NCBI GenBank assembly: GCA_034440635.1 | Contig: JAOTON010002246.1 | Coordinates: 611,001 to 675,000 of the forward strand | DNA: 64,000 bases | Source: Lepas anatifera | Lineage: Eukaryota; Arthropoda; Thecostraca; Lepadidae | Direction: 5' to 3' | Shown here: positions 21,895 to 31,886 of the stretch, one piece after another | Numbering within the stretch: position 1 is the first letter of the stretch | Layout: each line of letters begins with the position of its first letter | Made by a program: the position numbers and the translations under genes | Notes under the pieces: generated by a model | Databases searched by the model: none | What the model saw: only the letters and a program-made list of their open reading frames with translations | Told to the model about the DNA's origin: nothing

Positions 21895-22991
21895 GACCTG
21901 TGCTTCCTCCCGAATGTTCGATCCAAGGGCAGTTTTGCTGGACGCCCAAACACTGCCTCATAAGTGGAGATCCCCGTCGAGTCATGGGTGTTGGCATTCA
22001 TGGCCAGCACAGCGGCGCCCAAGCAATTGGGCCACGTTTTAGGATGATCGGCACACATTTTGGACACAGCCGTCATCAAAAATCTGTGGCTCCGCTCCGA
22101 ATATGCATTACCAATCGGGTGATACCCAGTGGTGGTGCTCTGTCGAATACCAAGGGATTCGTACAATCCCCGAAGAACTTTGCCCGTGAGGTTGCGTCCC
22201 AAATCACTATGTATGGAACGGGGCATGCCAAAAACCGAAATCACGTGATTCATCAGTGCGTGTGCAATAGTCCACGCCTCTTGATTCGGTAACGGGATAG
22301 CCCATGAAAACCGCGTGAATGAATCGATGCATGTCAATACGTATTTGTGGCCGTCAGGTTCACTTACTGGCAACGGGCCAATCAGATCGATATCCAGGCG
22401 ATGCATGAAACAGCTAGACTGTAAATACCCCAAAGGAGCCTCAGATCCCCTCGGTGCATCGCGTTTGCGCTCACACGCTTCACACTCCCGGCAAAACTTT
22501 CTGACATCGGACTGTATGCCCGGCCAGTAGAAGCGTTGGCGGACCTGCTTTTCCAGCTTGTCTGCCCCCTGGTGCCCACCACCATAGCCAGAATGCAGGG
22601 CAGTTAGAATTTCACGGCGAAGATGATTAGGTACGACCATCTGCAAGCAAGCAGGTGCGCCTCTTGCCGTCTGCATGCGCCGGTAGAGAACACGATTGTT
22701 TTCGCCACGCACCACCAGTCGTCGCCACTTGCGCAGCAGACGTTTGGCACCGGCAGACTTCAGATGTTTCTCCTGTGGGCGTGACAATCTACACTTCCAA
22801 GATTTAATCTCAAATAACCCCTCATCTCTATCCGGCTCCCTAGATAGCTGCTCGACTGTCATCCCCTGAACGGTGGTGAACAAACCTGGCTCAGAGCTCG
22901 AAGTCATAGCGCCAACAATATGTGCGGCATGCTCTCTTACATGTTCAGGAGCAGAGTCATCATTCGGAACAGCAGCTTGTCCAAGCAGCAA
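21876..22991 (-). pseudogene. Ty3/gypsy integrase (zinc-binding and DDE core)
   Basis: The 371-residue open segment carries the RNase H-to-integrase linker, then an HHCC zinc-binding module at about residues 133-173 (His133, His140, Cys170, Cys173) with the usual FYWPG stretch. The DDE catalytic core follows: Asp in DLIGPLP (about 202), Asp in HSDLGRN (about 263) and Glu in NAYSERSH (about 299), with the GYHPIGN motif before it. Integrase joins the retrotransposon cDNA to host DNA. The catalytic residues are present, but frameshifts on both sides disconnect it from RT and from its C-terminal module, so the copy is not functional as a polyprotein. Confidence 0.93.
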
Positions 22992-24106
22992 AAAGCAGCC
23001 GGCTCCCTCGATTGTGCCGATGCAACATGCATTTCCGGTTTCCCCTGGACTCCAGCATCAGCTCCAACAGAATGATCACTGGAGTGAGCTATCTTTCTTT
23101 CATCTACTGGAACCCGGATCCAACGATAGTGTGTCTCCGTACCATCCACTGCAGCTGTAGAATTTTCAGGGTGAGGATAGCGAGACAGAGCGTCACCGTC
23201 CTTGTGAAGCATACCCTTTCTGTGAACGGTTTCAAAATCAAGTTCAGACAAAATCAGTAGCCACCTGGCAATCTGTCCCTCGGGATTCTTGAAATTGAAC
23301 AACCACTGCAAACTCGAGTGGTCTATCCTTAAAACAAAACGGCGTCCAACGCAGAACTGCCGGAAATGCTGCACACCCCAAACTGCTGCCAGCAGCTCTC
23401 GCTTAGTGACTGAATATTGACGTTCAGCCTTTGTCAATGCTCGACTGGCATATGCTATAACTTTGTCACCCTGAGTGAGACACGCACCTAAGGCTACACC
23501 ACTTGCATCGGTGTCCAAAACAAAGGGAGGTGCAGCCTGCTCAAATGATGGGTGACCTAATACGGGCGATGAAGCAAGAGCAGTTTTCAGGGTCTGGAAA
23601 GCGTTCTCCACATCCGCAGACCAGACGAACGAGACACCTTTCCCTGTAAGTCTAGTGAGAGGTTTTGAAATGGCTGCATACCGTGAAATGATCTTTCGCA
23701 CGTAGGAGCACAAGCCTAGAAATGATCTCAGCTCCTTCACGGATTTAGGCTGCGGCCACTTACGTATAAGCCTGGTTTTCTCTGGACTGCATTCGATACC
23801 TCTCTCACTGACGCGAATGCCGAGCCACGTCACCTCCGGCTGACATAGCCGGATCTTCCGAAGGGATAGCGTGAACCCTGCGCGTCGTAAGCAATCTAAT
23901 ACGGAGCGGAGATTGGCCTTCATCCCAGAAGTGCTGTCAGATATTACCAAAATATCATCAAAATATTGAACGTAAATTTCCGGCGGTAAACCAGAAAGTG
24001 TCATTCCGACAGCTCGATTGAAGCTATGTGGTAAGCCTTGAAGGCCAAATGGAGCAGTTTGATATTCAAAAAATCCAAACTCGGTTGTAATTACGCACTT
24101 TTTCAC
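22937..24106 (-). pseudogene. Ty3/gypsy reverse transcriptase palm/thumb and RNase H
   Basis: The 389-residue open segment starts inside the RT palm (FEYQTAPFGLQGLPHSF) and has the catalytic YFDDILV at about residues 48-54, then the WLG and RSFLGLCSYVRKII thumb region. RNase H follows: DTDAS, the KRELLAAVWGVQHFR helix, the RIDHSSLQWL strand and a DGDALSR end. RT copies the element RNA and RNase H removes it. The first codon is not a true start: the upstream palm motif with TQLDLAQAFHQMPV (about 24107-24190) continues in a different frame, showing a frameshift near 24106. It overlaps the integrase segment by a frame change. Confidence 0.93.
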
Positions 24107-24480
24107 CGGTCACTTTTTCGTACGGGCATTTGATGGAACGCTTGGGCTAGATCCAACTGCGTGAAAAGTTTAGCCCCGGCTAGCTTTTGCAAACATGACT
24201 CAATGTGAGGAATCACTTGTACAGATGGCGTGGTCGCATATGTCCCCACACATGCGTACGTCTACGGAGGTATCAGCCACGTGGTAACAGGCCGTTCCTA
24301 TGTGAGAGTTGTTTGACAATGCTGTGCCCGACTCCCCTCAACCCTCTTGCGTTCCGTAATCCATGGACAGGTACCCTAACCCGAACGGTACATCTCTGTT
24401 GGCAAGGAACGACTGTTCTTGTCAAGCAGCCTCGCTACACTTCGTGGCCAGTTTGCAGGCCCCGTCATACTAGAACCCGC
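24107..24480 (-). pseudogene. Degraded N-terminal part of gypsy reverse transcriptase
   Basis: Conceptual reading of the minus strand gives QLDLAQAFHQM (the RT motif with the first catalytic Asp) near 24140-24170. Further upstream is a VRMCGDY-like block followed, after a one-base shift, by a TTPSVQVIPHIE block near 24215-24250. Beyond about 24430 the similarity fades. Protease, Gag and the 5' LTR are not seen, so the element is 5'-truncated or decayed before the LINE insertion at 24615. Confidence 0.65.
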
Positions 24481-24614
24481 TCAGTATTGCCACCACCGGC
24501 GAGCGATATCCCATTGTATCCTCTTACCACACGTCGGCATTATTGCTTTCAACGAAGAGCGATCGCTCCACAAATAAGTCAGGCTTCAAGGCTTTTTGCA
24601 GCTAACATCACAGA

Positions 24615-24631
24615 GAAAAGCTGAACATGAT
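24615..24631. repeat. Target-site duplication of the LINE, left copy
   Basis: GAAAAGCTGAACATGAT is identical to the copy at 31108-31124 on the other side of the LINE. Confidence 0.9.
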
Positions 24632-24650
24632 CATCATTGTTGGGGTTTTT

Positions 24651-24682
24651 GGGCGCACCAACAGCTGGGTCATATGGCGCCC
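24651..24682 (-). other. 3'-terminal inverted repeat in the LINE 3' UTR
   Basis: GGGCGC at 24651-24656 and GCGCCC at 24677-24682 can pair, placing a hairpin about 20 nt before the element's 3' end on the minus strand. LINE reverse transcriptases often recognise a 3'-terminal structure; that role here is inference. Confidence 0.5.
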
Positions 24683-24855
24683 ATAACATTAAATGAAGTA
24701 CTGTGAGGGCTGCAACAGGTTAGGTGCTAATAATAAAAGGAGGTTTATACCTAAAAAGTACTAACCCTGTGGTGTTACCATTTGTGTGTGTCTGCTACAT
24801 AAATGAAGTGAGAAAAAACTACGAGGGTGAAAAATGACATTGAATGCGATACTCT

Positions 24856-25752
24856 TTAAAAAAAAGCTGATATTGTTGCCACATCGACTGACGGCGACTC
24901 ACCAATAAGGGACCCGAGTGAAAAATCTGCTGGGAAGTGAGCCCTCCTCTCAATCTCAAAGTCCCGGCAGTCAGTGAGAACATGCTTAACAGAGAGGTGT
25001 TCCCCACATCGCGGGCACTCCGGTGGCTCCTCTCCTCTCAGAAGGAACGAGTGAGTGGAGTGTGTGTGTCCTATACGCAATCTGGCTAAAACAACCTCGT
25101 CCGTTCTGCACCTGGCATTGGCCGATGACCACGCACCGATCCTGGGCTTCATAAGGCGCAATTTGGAGCCCTTGGGATCATTGTCCCATCTCCGTTGCCA
25201 AGACTCGAATGCATACTGCCTGATGGCAGGGAAACAGTCGGAGTAAGGCACTTTTATTCCTGACGGCACGATACCCCGTGACGCATCCTTCGCCGCAGTG
25301 TCACATTGCTCATTGCCAGGCACTCCCACGTGGCTGGGCACCCATGCCAGTGTTAATTGTTTTTGTTGGCAGTGTGCTCTGTGCATCTTATTCCGAATAA
25401 GTTCCAGAATATATGACGATGAGGGGTGAAAATCAAATGATGTTAGTGCTTGCAAAGACGACAGTGAGTCAGTAAATACAACGTATTTGCGTCTCCTCGA
25501 CCGTAACACCTGGTATAAAACTCGGAAGATAGCGTAAAGTTCAGCAGTAAAAACTGATGCTGTCACAGGGAGTGTATAACGTTTTTCAATTCCATCACTT
25601 ACATACGCACATCCGACACCGCTCTCCGTCTTAGATCCGTCTGTATAATAGATCTCAAAACCTGAATACATGTCATTTACGTGTTCCCAGAAAATCTGCC
25701 GGACCGCAACAGGCGGCAGTTTCTTGGTCTTAACAAGCAAACTGGTGTCCAC
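24856..25752 (-). pseudogene. LINE ORF2: RNase H domain and C-terminal zinc knuckle
   Basis: This 298-residue segment has a cellular-type RNase H fold: YYTDGSKTESGVG (Asp about 37), AELYAI (Glu about 71), FTDSLSSLQAL (Asp about 95) and SHVGVPGNE with the terminal His (about 141). A CPRCGEHLSVKHVLTDC knuckle sits at about 243-259, as in I- and R1-type LINEs. The same frame is open upstream to a stop near 25918, so the N-terminal residue is not a real start. A stop codon after the KPSNIQ segment separates it from the RT thumb. RNase H would degrade template RNA during target-primed reverse transcription. Confidence 0.92.
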
Positions 25753-25915
25753 CTGAGGCTCTGGGAGAGTCCATGGTTCTAATAAGGGATTCTGGAAAGT
25801 CTCAACCTGTTCACAGTCAACTCCTGCTTCCCTCAGCCACGCTCCAATTCTGAGACCATTGTGTCTGTTTTGGGATAGATTTTCTTCCGAGTGTCTGATG
25901 TCATCAGAGAATAGT

Positions 25916-26200
25916 TTACTGTATGTTGGATGGTTTGGAGACTGTTTTATTTTTTAGAGCGTAGTTCATCGCAAGGACACGACGTCGCAAGTCTAACGGC
26001 ATCTCGTTTGCCTCGACGAGTATGCTGGCGGTAGGCGATGTGCGGAATGCACCGATGATAATTCGAATGGCATGGTGATGTATGGTATTTAGCATAGATT
26101 TTGCTGTCTCCGTGGCTGAATCGTATACCATGCAGCCATATTCAATTTTTGATCGGATTAGCGATCGGTACATCATAAGTGTTTTTTCTGTCTGCGCCAT
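25916..26200 (-). pseudogene. LINE ORF2: RT thumb segment
   Basis: About 94 residues with MYRSLIRSKIEYGCMVY and a hydrophobic QxAIRIIxGAFRTSPTAS-like block match the region directly after the RT palm in I- and jockey-type LINEs. It overlaps the end of the RT segment in another frame, which marks a frameshift at about 26145-26200, and it ends in a stop before the RNase H frame. Confidence 0.8.
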
Positions 26201-27704
26201 GCTTTAACTTAGTTATAACCTTCAGAATGTTCAGATCCTTAAAGCACCTTTCCCTTACAACCTTAAAGTGGTTTATATAAGTCAACTTAAAGTCAAAAGT
26301 CAGGCCCAGGAACCGTGCATGTGCGACTACCTGGATTCTTTCTCCATACATAGTTAATGTGGGATCATCACACGGACTGCGTCTGCGGCAAAAATGTATA
26401 CATTTCGTTTTTGTCGTTGAGAATTGTAGACCATTTTTGGAGCTCCACCGCTGCAACTTTGTGAGTCCGAGCTGTAGCTGCCTTTCTGCAGCGGCTGTGG
26501 ACGACGCCGTTACCCACATGCTGAAATCGTCTACGAATAGAGCTGTGTTGATATTACGTGGTAGGTTATGTGATATGTCGTTGATTGCGATAGCGAACAT
26601 GGTCACAGAGATCACGCTACCTTGGGCCGTTCCGCTTCCCTGCGCTCGCTGCTCTGACTGCACGCTACCTATCCTGAATCTAAACCGACGTCTTCGCAAG
26701 AAATTTGAGAGAAACCAGCCCATATGACCCCGTATGCCCAATCCGCACACCTTCTTCAGGATGCCATGCCTCCATACCGAATCAAAGGCCTGCTTTACGT
26801 CGTAGAAAATAGCTATTGTGTGTTGTTTTTCAGAGAAGCCTTTACGGATATCAGCATCGAGAGAAAGAAGATGGTCGACAGTACTTCTGCCTCGGCGAAA
26901 ACCACACTGGACGTTCGAAAGCAGTTGATTGGTCTCCAAGAACCACACGAGCCTAGTATTAACCATTCTTTCAAGCAGCTTACAAACACAGGAGGTGAGA
27001 GATATCGGGCGGAAGTCATCAGGAGACACTCCTGGCTTGAGGATTAGTATTATGGTGGCCTCGCGCCACTGGTCTGGAAAGTCATCCTGCGTCCATATAT
27101 AGTTAAATATGTCAAGCAGTGGTACAAGAGAGCAGTCAGGGGCGTGCCGCAACATCTCGTAGGTAATTGTGTCAGGTCCCGGAGATACGTTTTTTGTACT
27201 GTTTAGTGCAGCCCGGAGTTCACGCATTGAAAAATGAATGTTGTATGCAGCCGAACTGTCGTTACCAAAATTAATCGGTGTTCTCTCTTCTCGCTCCCGA
27301 AAGCGAACAAACTCGAGATCCTGGGACTCCCTGCTACATCTTGCCTCGAATGCTGCAGCCATACGGTCAGCCACTGCCTGTGGATTGCTAATTTTGACGC
27401 CGTTTTCCTCTAATACTGTGGCAGGTGTTGATCGATGCTTTCCTTGTATACTTTGAATACGAGACCAGACCTGTGTAGATGGAGTAAAACGGTTGATTGT
27501 ATTGACATAGGCCACCCACCATCTCCTTTTAGAGTTAACAACTATACGTCGCGCCAACGCTCTCGCGCGCCTAAACGTTATTATGTTAGGCGTCGTTGTG
27601 TGTCTTTTAAGTACTCTGTAAGCCCGTTTCCTTTCTAAAATCGCTTGTCGGCATTCGTGGTTCCACCAGGGGACAGGAGTTCGTTTGGGTTTGCCGGAAG
27701 TCAT
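26142..27704 (-). pseudogene. LINE ORF2: reverse transcriptase
   Basis: The 520-residue open segment covers the RT: NVSPGPDTITYEML (about 172-185), WREATIILILKPG, FRPISLTSC, QCGFRRGRSTVDHL (266-279), the catalytic YDVKQAFDSVWRHG (301-314), GTAQGSVISVTMF (358-370) and FVDDFSMWV (390-398). Both Asp of the FVDD box are kept. The N-terminal PWWNHECRQAI block is the usual linker between endonuclease and RT. The frame is lost at the C-terminus, where the thumb continues in a different frame. The first Met is internal to ORF2. Confidence 0.95.
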
Positions 27705-27888
27705 TGGGATAAAACGTTTGGCTGCTGAAAGAATATGTCATTAAAATGCTTTACTGCTGCCGTTGCCGAACCCTCAGCACTTACATCCAAGGGGCCACAT
27801 GCGCCCCGGAAGCCCTCCCAGTCAGCCCTTCGGAGGTTCCACCGGGATGGCAGAACCAGCGGTGCAGCCGACCGGGCTGAACGGATGT

Positions 27889-28206
27889 TTATTGGAAAGT
27901 GGTCACTCCCATGGAGGTCTTCAAGGGTGCACCAGCTGAACTGGGTAAAGAGTGAAGGTGAGAGACAGACAGGTCTATAGCCGAGAGCGATCCAGAAGGC
28001 AGGGTAAAGTGAGTGGGACGACCAGTGTTCAGCAGGCAGAGAGAGAGTTTAGATGGAGGAAATGTTCCACTGTTCGGCCTCGGGGACACGAGCGGTCCGA
28101 GGACGCTCCCATGATGGGTTGTGAGCATTAAAGTCACCCAATAGAACAAAAGGGGTTGGCAGTTGGTCAACAAGAGCATTAAGACTATGCAGATCAATGT
28201 TGCCAC
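27889..28206 (-). pseudogene. LINE ORF2: C-terminal half of the AP-type endonuclease, frameshifted
   Basis: In this frame the minus strand reads LNTGRPTHFTL then SAIDLSVSH, followed by a SSAGAPLKTSMGV stretch. This fits the end of APE-type endonucleases, where an SAIDL strand precedes the final GSDHFP motif. The segment directly follows the 28049-28528 frame after a one-base shift near 28060-28100. Confidence 0.75.
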
Positions 28207-28528
28207 CAGGAGGGAGGTAAATAGAACAAACTGTGATTTTCACAAATCCTAAATCTACCCGGGCGGCCACTGCCTGCAGAACCGTGTTCAAGCGAACAGG
28301 GAAGCACGGGGTGCAGTGGTGAACTGCCACCATAACACCACCGTAGGCAATGGTGCTACTGAAAACGTCCTTTCTGAACGTCTGGAACTGTCGCAGGTTA
28401 AAAAGGCTTCCAGGCGACAGTTTTGTCTCTTGAAGGCAAAGCACACTACGGTTAAATTGTGATATAATGTGTTGCAGGTCAGAAAGATTCACGCGAATAC
28501 CACGGCAGTTCCACTGAACAATAGTCAT
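28049..28528 (-). pseudogene. LINE ORF2 start: AP-type endonuclease
   Basis: ORF2 begins at an ATG at 28526-28528, 46 nt after the end of the last ORF1 frame. The 159-residue segment shows the APE endonuclease order: VQWNCRGI at the N-terminus (metal-binding Asn), LCLQETKL with catalytic Glu, VCSIYLPPGG, and LLGDFNAHNPSW with the Asp-x-Asn pair. The enzyme nicks target DNA to start target-primed reverse transcription. A frameshift truncates it before the SAIDL and GSDHF regions, which lie in the next frame. Confidence 0.92.
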
Positions 28529-28574
28529 TTAAATAAAGGGAAACGGGCTTAGTGAGTAAAAGAAGGGACTTAGC

Positions 28575-28967
28575 CTAACCCTTCCAAGGGAGACCAGAGC
28601 CCCCATATGGACTTGATGGTCCCGCACCGATGCGGTTCCGAATGGGACCACGGCCTCTACCGCCTTCCGCCGAACTTCCACGGGCACGAGCGGTTTGCCG
28701 GGACACCTCGGGAGGGCTCCCATCAGGGCGCTTCACCGGTGACCTTCCTCGCGCTGCGGCCTCAAAGTTCTTCCGAACTTCCACCACCGAGGTTGATAAC
28801 ACGGATGTGTTTGGGTTGGCCACTGTGTTAATGGACGATGAGGCAGGAACCTGTTGAGTACTTCGGGACAGATATGTGGTCTTAGGCGCGGGTTTATCTG
28901 GAGGTTCAACAGGTGACCGCTCATGGCGCCGCTGTGCTGGGGGGGTGCTTCCTGTTGGGCCCCACAA
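28575..28967 (-). pseudogene. LINE ORF1 C-terminal tail, frameshifted
   Basis: This segment is Pro/Ser/Arg/Gly-rich and low in complexity (VEPPDKPAP, RGRSPVKRPDGSPPE) and ends 46 nt before the ORF2 ATG. Together with the Pro-rich frame at 28995-29279 it looks like the disordered C-terminal tail of ORF1 split over two frames. RNA-binding or assembly functions are typical of ORF1 proteins but cannot be assigned to this tail. Confidence 0.6.
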
Positions 28968-28994
28968 CGGTCCAGTCCCCCACCCCCTCAGACG

Positions 28995-29279
28995 TCAGAG
29001 GAAGAGGGGCAGAACCCCACGTACCCTCCGCGCCACCCACCGGCACGGGAGTACCCGATTCAGAGGAGGGGAAGCTCCACCCCCGGGCACCACACCACCG
29101 ACGGAGGTCGCAGGCGGCAGGGGTGCAGGCGGGGAGGGCTCCGACGGGGCCGGGGGCGCCGGCGCCGTCACGGAAGGGGGCCCCGGAGGAGGTGTCACCT
29201 TCGGTTGGGGATCCGAGGTGACGGGCCGGTCCCTAAAGACCAGCCCCATCCTCCCTGCCATGCGGACAAAGTCCGCCAC
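28995..29279 (-). pseudogene. LINE ORF1 middle segment, proline-rich
   Basis: After the knuckle region the minus strand continues in this frame with ADFVRMAGRMGLVF and then a long Pro/Ala/Ser-rich run. The upstream ORF1 frame ends at 29233, so a single-base indel near 29260-29310 separates the two parts. Confidence 0.6.
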
Positions 29280-30252
29280 GGTCAGGGAGGACCTCCGGGG
29301 TCATCCGCGGGGATGTAGGCGTCGCCAAGGACGCCGCTAGGGCGAAGGATTTCTTTGGGTGAGTGGTCTCATACTCCACTCGAGCATCCCGAAAGGAGAT
29401 GCGTTTCTGTACCATCAAGGTCAGGATCTCTTTCTCCTTAATGAGCATGGGACAGTCCTTATTGAATACGGAGTGGGGACCGTCACAGTTTGAGGAGCGC
29501 CCAGTTTCAGCTGCACAGTCAACTGACGCATGGTTCTCTGAGTCACAGTGCCCGCAGAGGCGCTTGTTCCTACAGGTTGTTGACGTGTGACCAAATCTAT
29601 TACAATTGTAGCAGCGCATGGGGTTCGGTATGTAGGCCCTCACGGGCACCTTCAAGTACCCGACATTGATGTGCTCAGGGAGATCTATCTGATCGAAGGT
29701 AAGTATGATTGTGTTTGTGTTTATCATGGTGTTTCCAATTTTCCTACGCATCTTTCTCGCATCGACAACTCCATATTCGGCTAGTCCATCGACAATGTCA
29801 TCCTCATGTACCTCTTTCAGGTCCCAGCATCCATTTACAAAATTTTTTGTGCGATGTGGTTCTATTTCTACCTTCACCTTTACAGTCCTTTTGCTCAGTC
29901 CATCCCTCTTTGTAAATTCAAGTTCCTTCACGCTAAGTGCTCGCTCAGCTTCGGTTGGGTTAGCGAATTCCAGCTCCATCACGCCGTCCCTCAAGCGGTC
30001 GCATCGTGTAATCTTTCCCAACTTGTCACAGGCCTCCTTACACTGAAAAGGGGAAAGCTGGGCCAACGCACCGTCCATTCCACGCACCATCAGCACACGA
30101 GGACAGGAAGGTCTAATGTTGCGGCGTTCGACTTTCATCCCAACACCTTCATGGGAGTGGGCATTCCCAGCGCTGGGCTGCCCTGAGCTAGGTTCAGGGG
30201 GAGTGGGGTTCTGTCTTGGGTTATCCATAGTAGAAAACTTGATCTCCGTCAT
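29233..30252 (-). pseudogene. LINE ORF1, Gag-like protein with CCHC zinc knuckles
   Basis: An ATG at 30250-30252 starts a protein that reads MTEIKFST and continues for about 340 residues. A central RRM-like or phosphate-binding region contains VKVEIEPHRTKNFVN and YLKVPVRAYIPNPMRC, the conserved approach to the knuckles in I-type ORF1. Two clear CCHC knuckles follow, CYNCNRFGHTSTTC and CGHCDSENHASVDC, plus a third degraded one in which the expected CVNC is SSNC. Such proteins coat element RNA. The frame then runs into a short out-of-frame end near 29233; the tail continues in other frames. The open frame extends upstream of the ATG but starts there without ATG. Confidence 0.88.
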
Positions 30253-31107
30253 CCTAATATCCCCAAAAATATGATGGAATCCGATGACTGTAGGGAGGCC
30301 GGCGACGCCCTCACAGAGCTGGCAGAGCAAGCTCACTAAATAATCCTACTCTGGTCGGGCGCCGCCCACCCCCCCTCCCCCTCAGCCCAGAGGACCGGCG
30401 GGGCTACGCTCCGTGAGCGCATCGCAGCGCCTGGGCGCCACGCTACACCCCCAGAACGTAGTGTCACAGCTGGACCGAGCGACAGTGCACGTTCACACTG
30501 CCGCATTGCTAAGCCGCCCGCGGGAGCAGTCGGACGGCCTACCCCAGGTTAGATCGAGATATCAGGGCCAAAGGGGGCGTGTTGGAACCCTCGGGGCTGA
30601 CCCGCCCGAGGGGAACCTCAACCCCCCAGGATCCCGTCAACCTCGTCGCCTGGGCTCGAGATAGGCCTCGAGTGGGCGCTTTACACCCGTAAAATGCCGA
30701 AGAAGGCAGGTAACTGTGGAGCCAACAACTTAAGCATAAAAAGAGGACAGGAACTAAAAATAATCAACAAAATAAGAGCACAAAAACAAACAGGAGCTAC
30801 ATACTGGGAGGTGCAGGATAGAGCTCACCCGATCCAATACGGTTACCGACCAGGTAACAAAGGGCCCGTAGGGCAGTCATCAGCATCTCCGCGGACCTCA
30901 TCACCAGGGCCGACGACGACAGACGCCGACTCTAACCGACAAAGGTCAGAAGAGGCGGCGGCCGCCGGAGGGCCAGAAATGATGTGTCCGCGGCGATGAG
31001 ACGACGTGCTCCCCAGGGCTGACTGGGGCCCCGGGCGCGTCACTCCCCGTTGCTCCAATCTTTACTTGCCGGACGAATCCGGCAAGTGAAGATCGGTCCC
31101 CTGAGGG
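30253..31107 (-). other. LINE 5' untranslated region
   Basis: This GC-rich leader of about 0.86 kb lies between the element's 5' terminus and the ORF1 ATG. I-type elements usually carry an internal promoter near the 5' end; no specific promoter box was identified. Its first 50 nt contain a strong hairpin. Confidence 0.6.
31058..31093 (-). other. UUCG-capped hairpin at the LINE 5' end
   Basis: On the minus strand ACTTGCCGGA and TCCGGCAAGT form a perfect 10-bp stem closed by TTCG. The stem extends by six more pairs after one C.A mismatch. It starts about 14 nt from the element's 5' terminus. UUCG is an exceptionally stable tetraloop when closed by C-G; here the closing pair is A-U. Confidence 0.75.
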
Positions 31108-31124
31108 GAAAAGCTGAACATGAT
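31108..31124. repeat. Target-site duplication of the LINE, right copy
   Basis: Identical 17 bp to 24615-24631. Together they define the insertion boundaries. Confidence 0.9.
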
Positions 31125-31630
31125 TCAGTTTCAAAGTGGAGGAAGAAAAATTTGAAGTTGCCCAGTTTCCATAATTTTCTTGCGAAGCTTTCGGAGAGGA
31201 TCGAAAAAGGAATATAACATTTATTTGGACCAGAGGCACAAAATGCGCAATTCGAAAAAGAACTAGTGCTTTCTGTCTCAGGTGTCCTTGCTTGATTTGA
31301 TAAGACCTAGTTGGAATGCCCAGGTGGCCTCCACGAAAAGGTACGATGGTTGCCGATTTAGAAACGGGTCTGGACTTGGTAAGGACTACATTGGCACAGG
31401 TCCCCAACGAATGGGGGGAAATTTGGAGGGGGGCTGAGGGTGAGGCTGGGCAATGGAAATGGTTCCAATTTTTGCTGGAAATGGTCCAGGTTTCCAAGAA
31501 ACAGGAAAACAGCAAGCCAATACATTAGAATAGCGCAAACTTGTTTTCGGTGAGGAAAAACACGAAAAACGTGCTTTTAAACGAAAAACGTCATTTAAAA
31601 GTGCGTAGTTTGCCTGCACGTAATTCGGCG
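31125..31630. other. Unassigned flank of the LINE
   Basis: This is the pre-insertion neighbour of 24.6 kb. A minus-strand frame is open through 30946-31515, but it continues into LINE sequence and shows no recognisable Gag or protease motif. It could be a decayed 5' part of the gypsy element. Confidence 0.35.
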
Positions 31631-31886
31631 GCACTAGGATGAGGGCGGCACTAGGATGAGGGCGGCACTAGGATGAGGGCGGCACTAGGATGAGGGCGGC
31701 ACTAGGATGAGGGCGGCACTAGGATGAGGGCGGCACTAGGATGATGGTGGCACTAGGATGAGGGTGGCACTAGGATGATGGTGGCACTAGGATGAGGGCG
31801 GCACTAGGATGAGGGCGGAACTAGGATGAGGGCGGCACTAGGATGAGGGCGGCATTAGGATGAGGGCGGCACTAGGATGAGGGCGG
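31631..31886. repeat. 17-bp minisatellite, about fifteen copies
   Basis: GCACTAGGATGAGGGCG repeats with a 17-bp period from 31631. Variants include GATGATGGTG around 31740-31790 and a GCATTAGG unit near 31850. Confidence 0.95.

Larger units (their letters stand above)
24632..31107 (-). mobile_element. Nearly full-length I-like LINE retrotransposon, minus orientation
   Basis: The 6.48-kb insertion is bounded by a 17-bp target duplication GAAAAGCTGAACATGAT (24615-24631 and 31108-31124). On the minus strand it has a 5' UTR of about 0.86 kb, ORF1 with CCHC knuckles, ORF2 with AP-type endonuclease, RT, RNase H and a C-terminal zinc knuckle, then a 3' UTR ending in a short ATGATG tail. RNase H after RT plus a knuckle-bearing ORF1 places it in the I group in the broad sense. 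Several frameshifts and stops make this copy non-autonomous, but its length and clear target duplication indicate an insertion that was not 5'-truncated. Confidence 0.93.

Noticed and set aside
24205..24624. Forward open frame of 139 codons
   Set aside because: It is antisense to the degraded gypsy RT and stops at the LINE target site; no domain is visible.
31631..31886. Possible CRISPR array (17-bp repeats)
   Set aside because: Units are directly contiguous with no unique spacers, the DNA is eukaryotic, and there are no cas genes.
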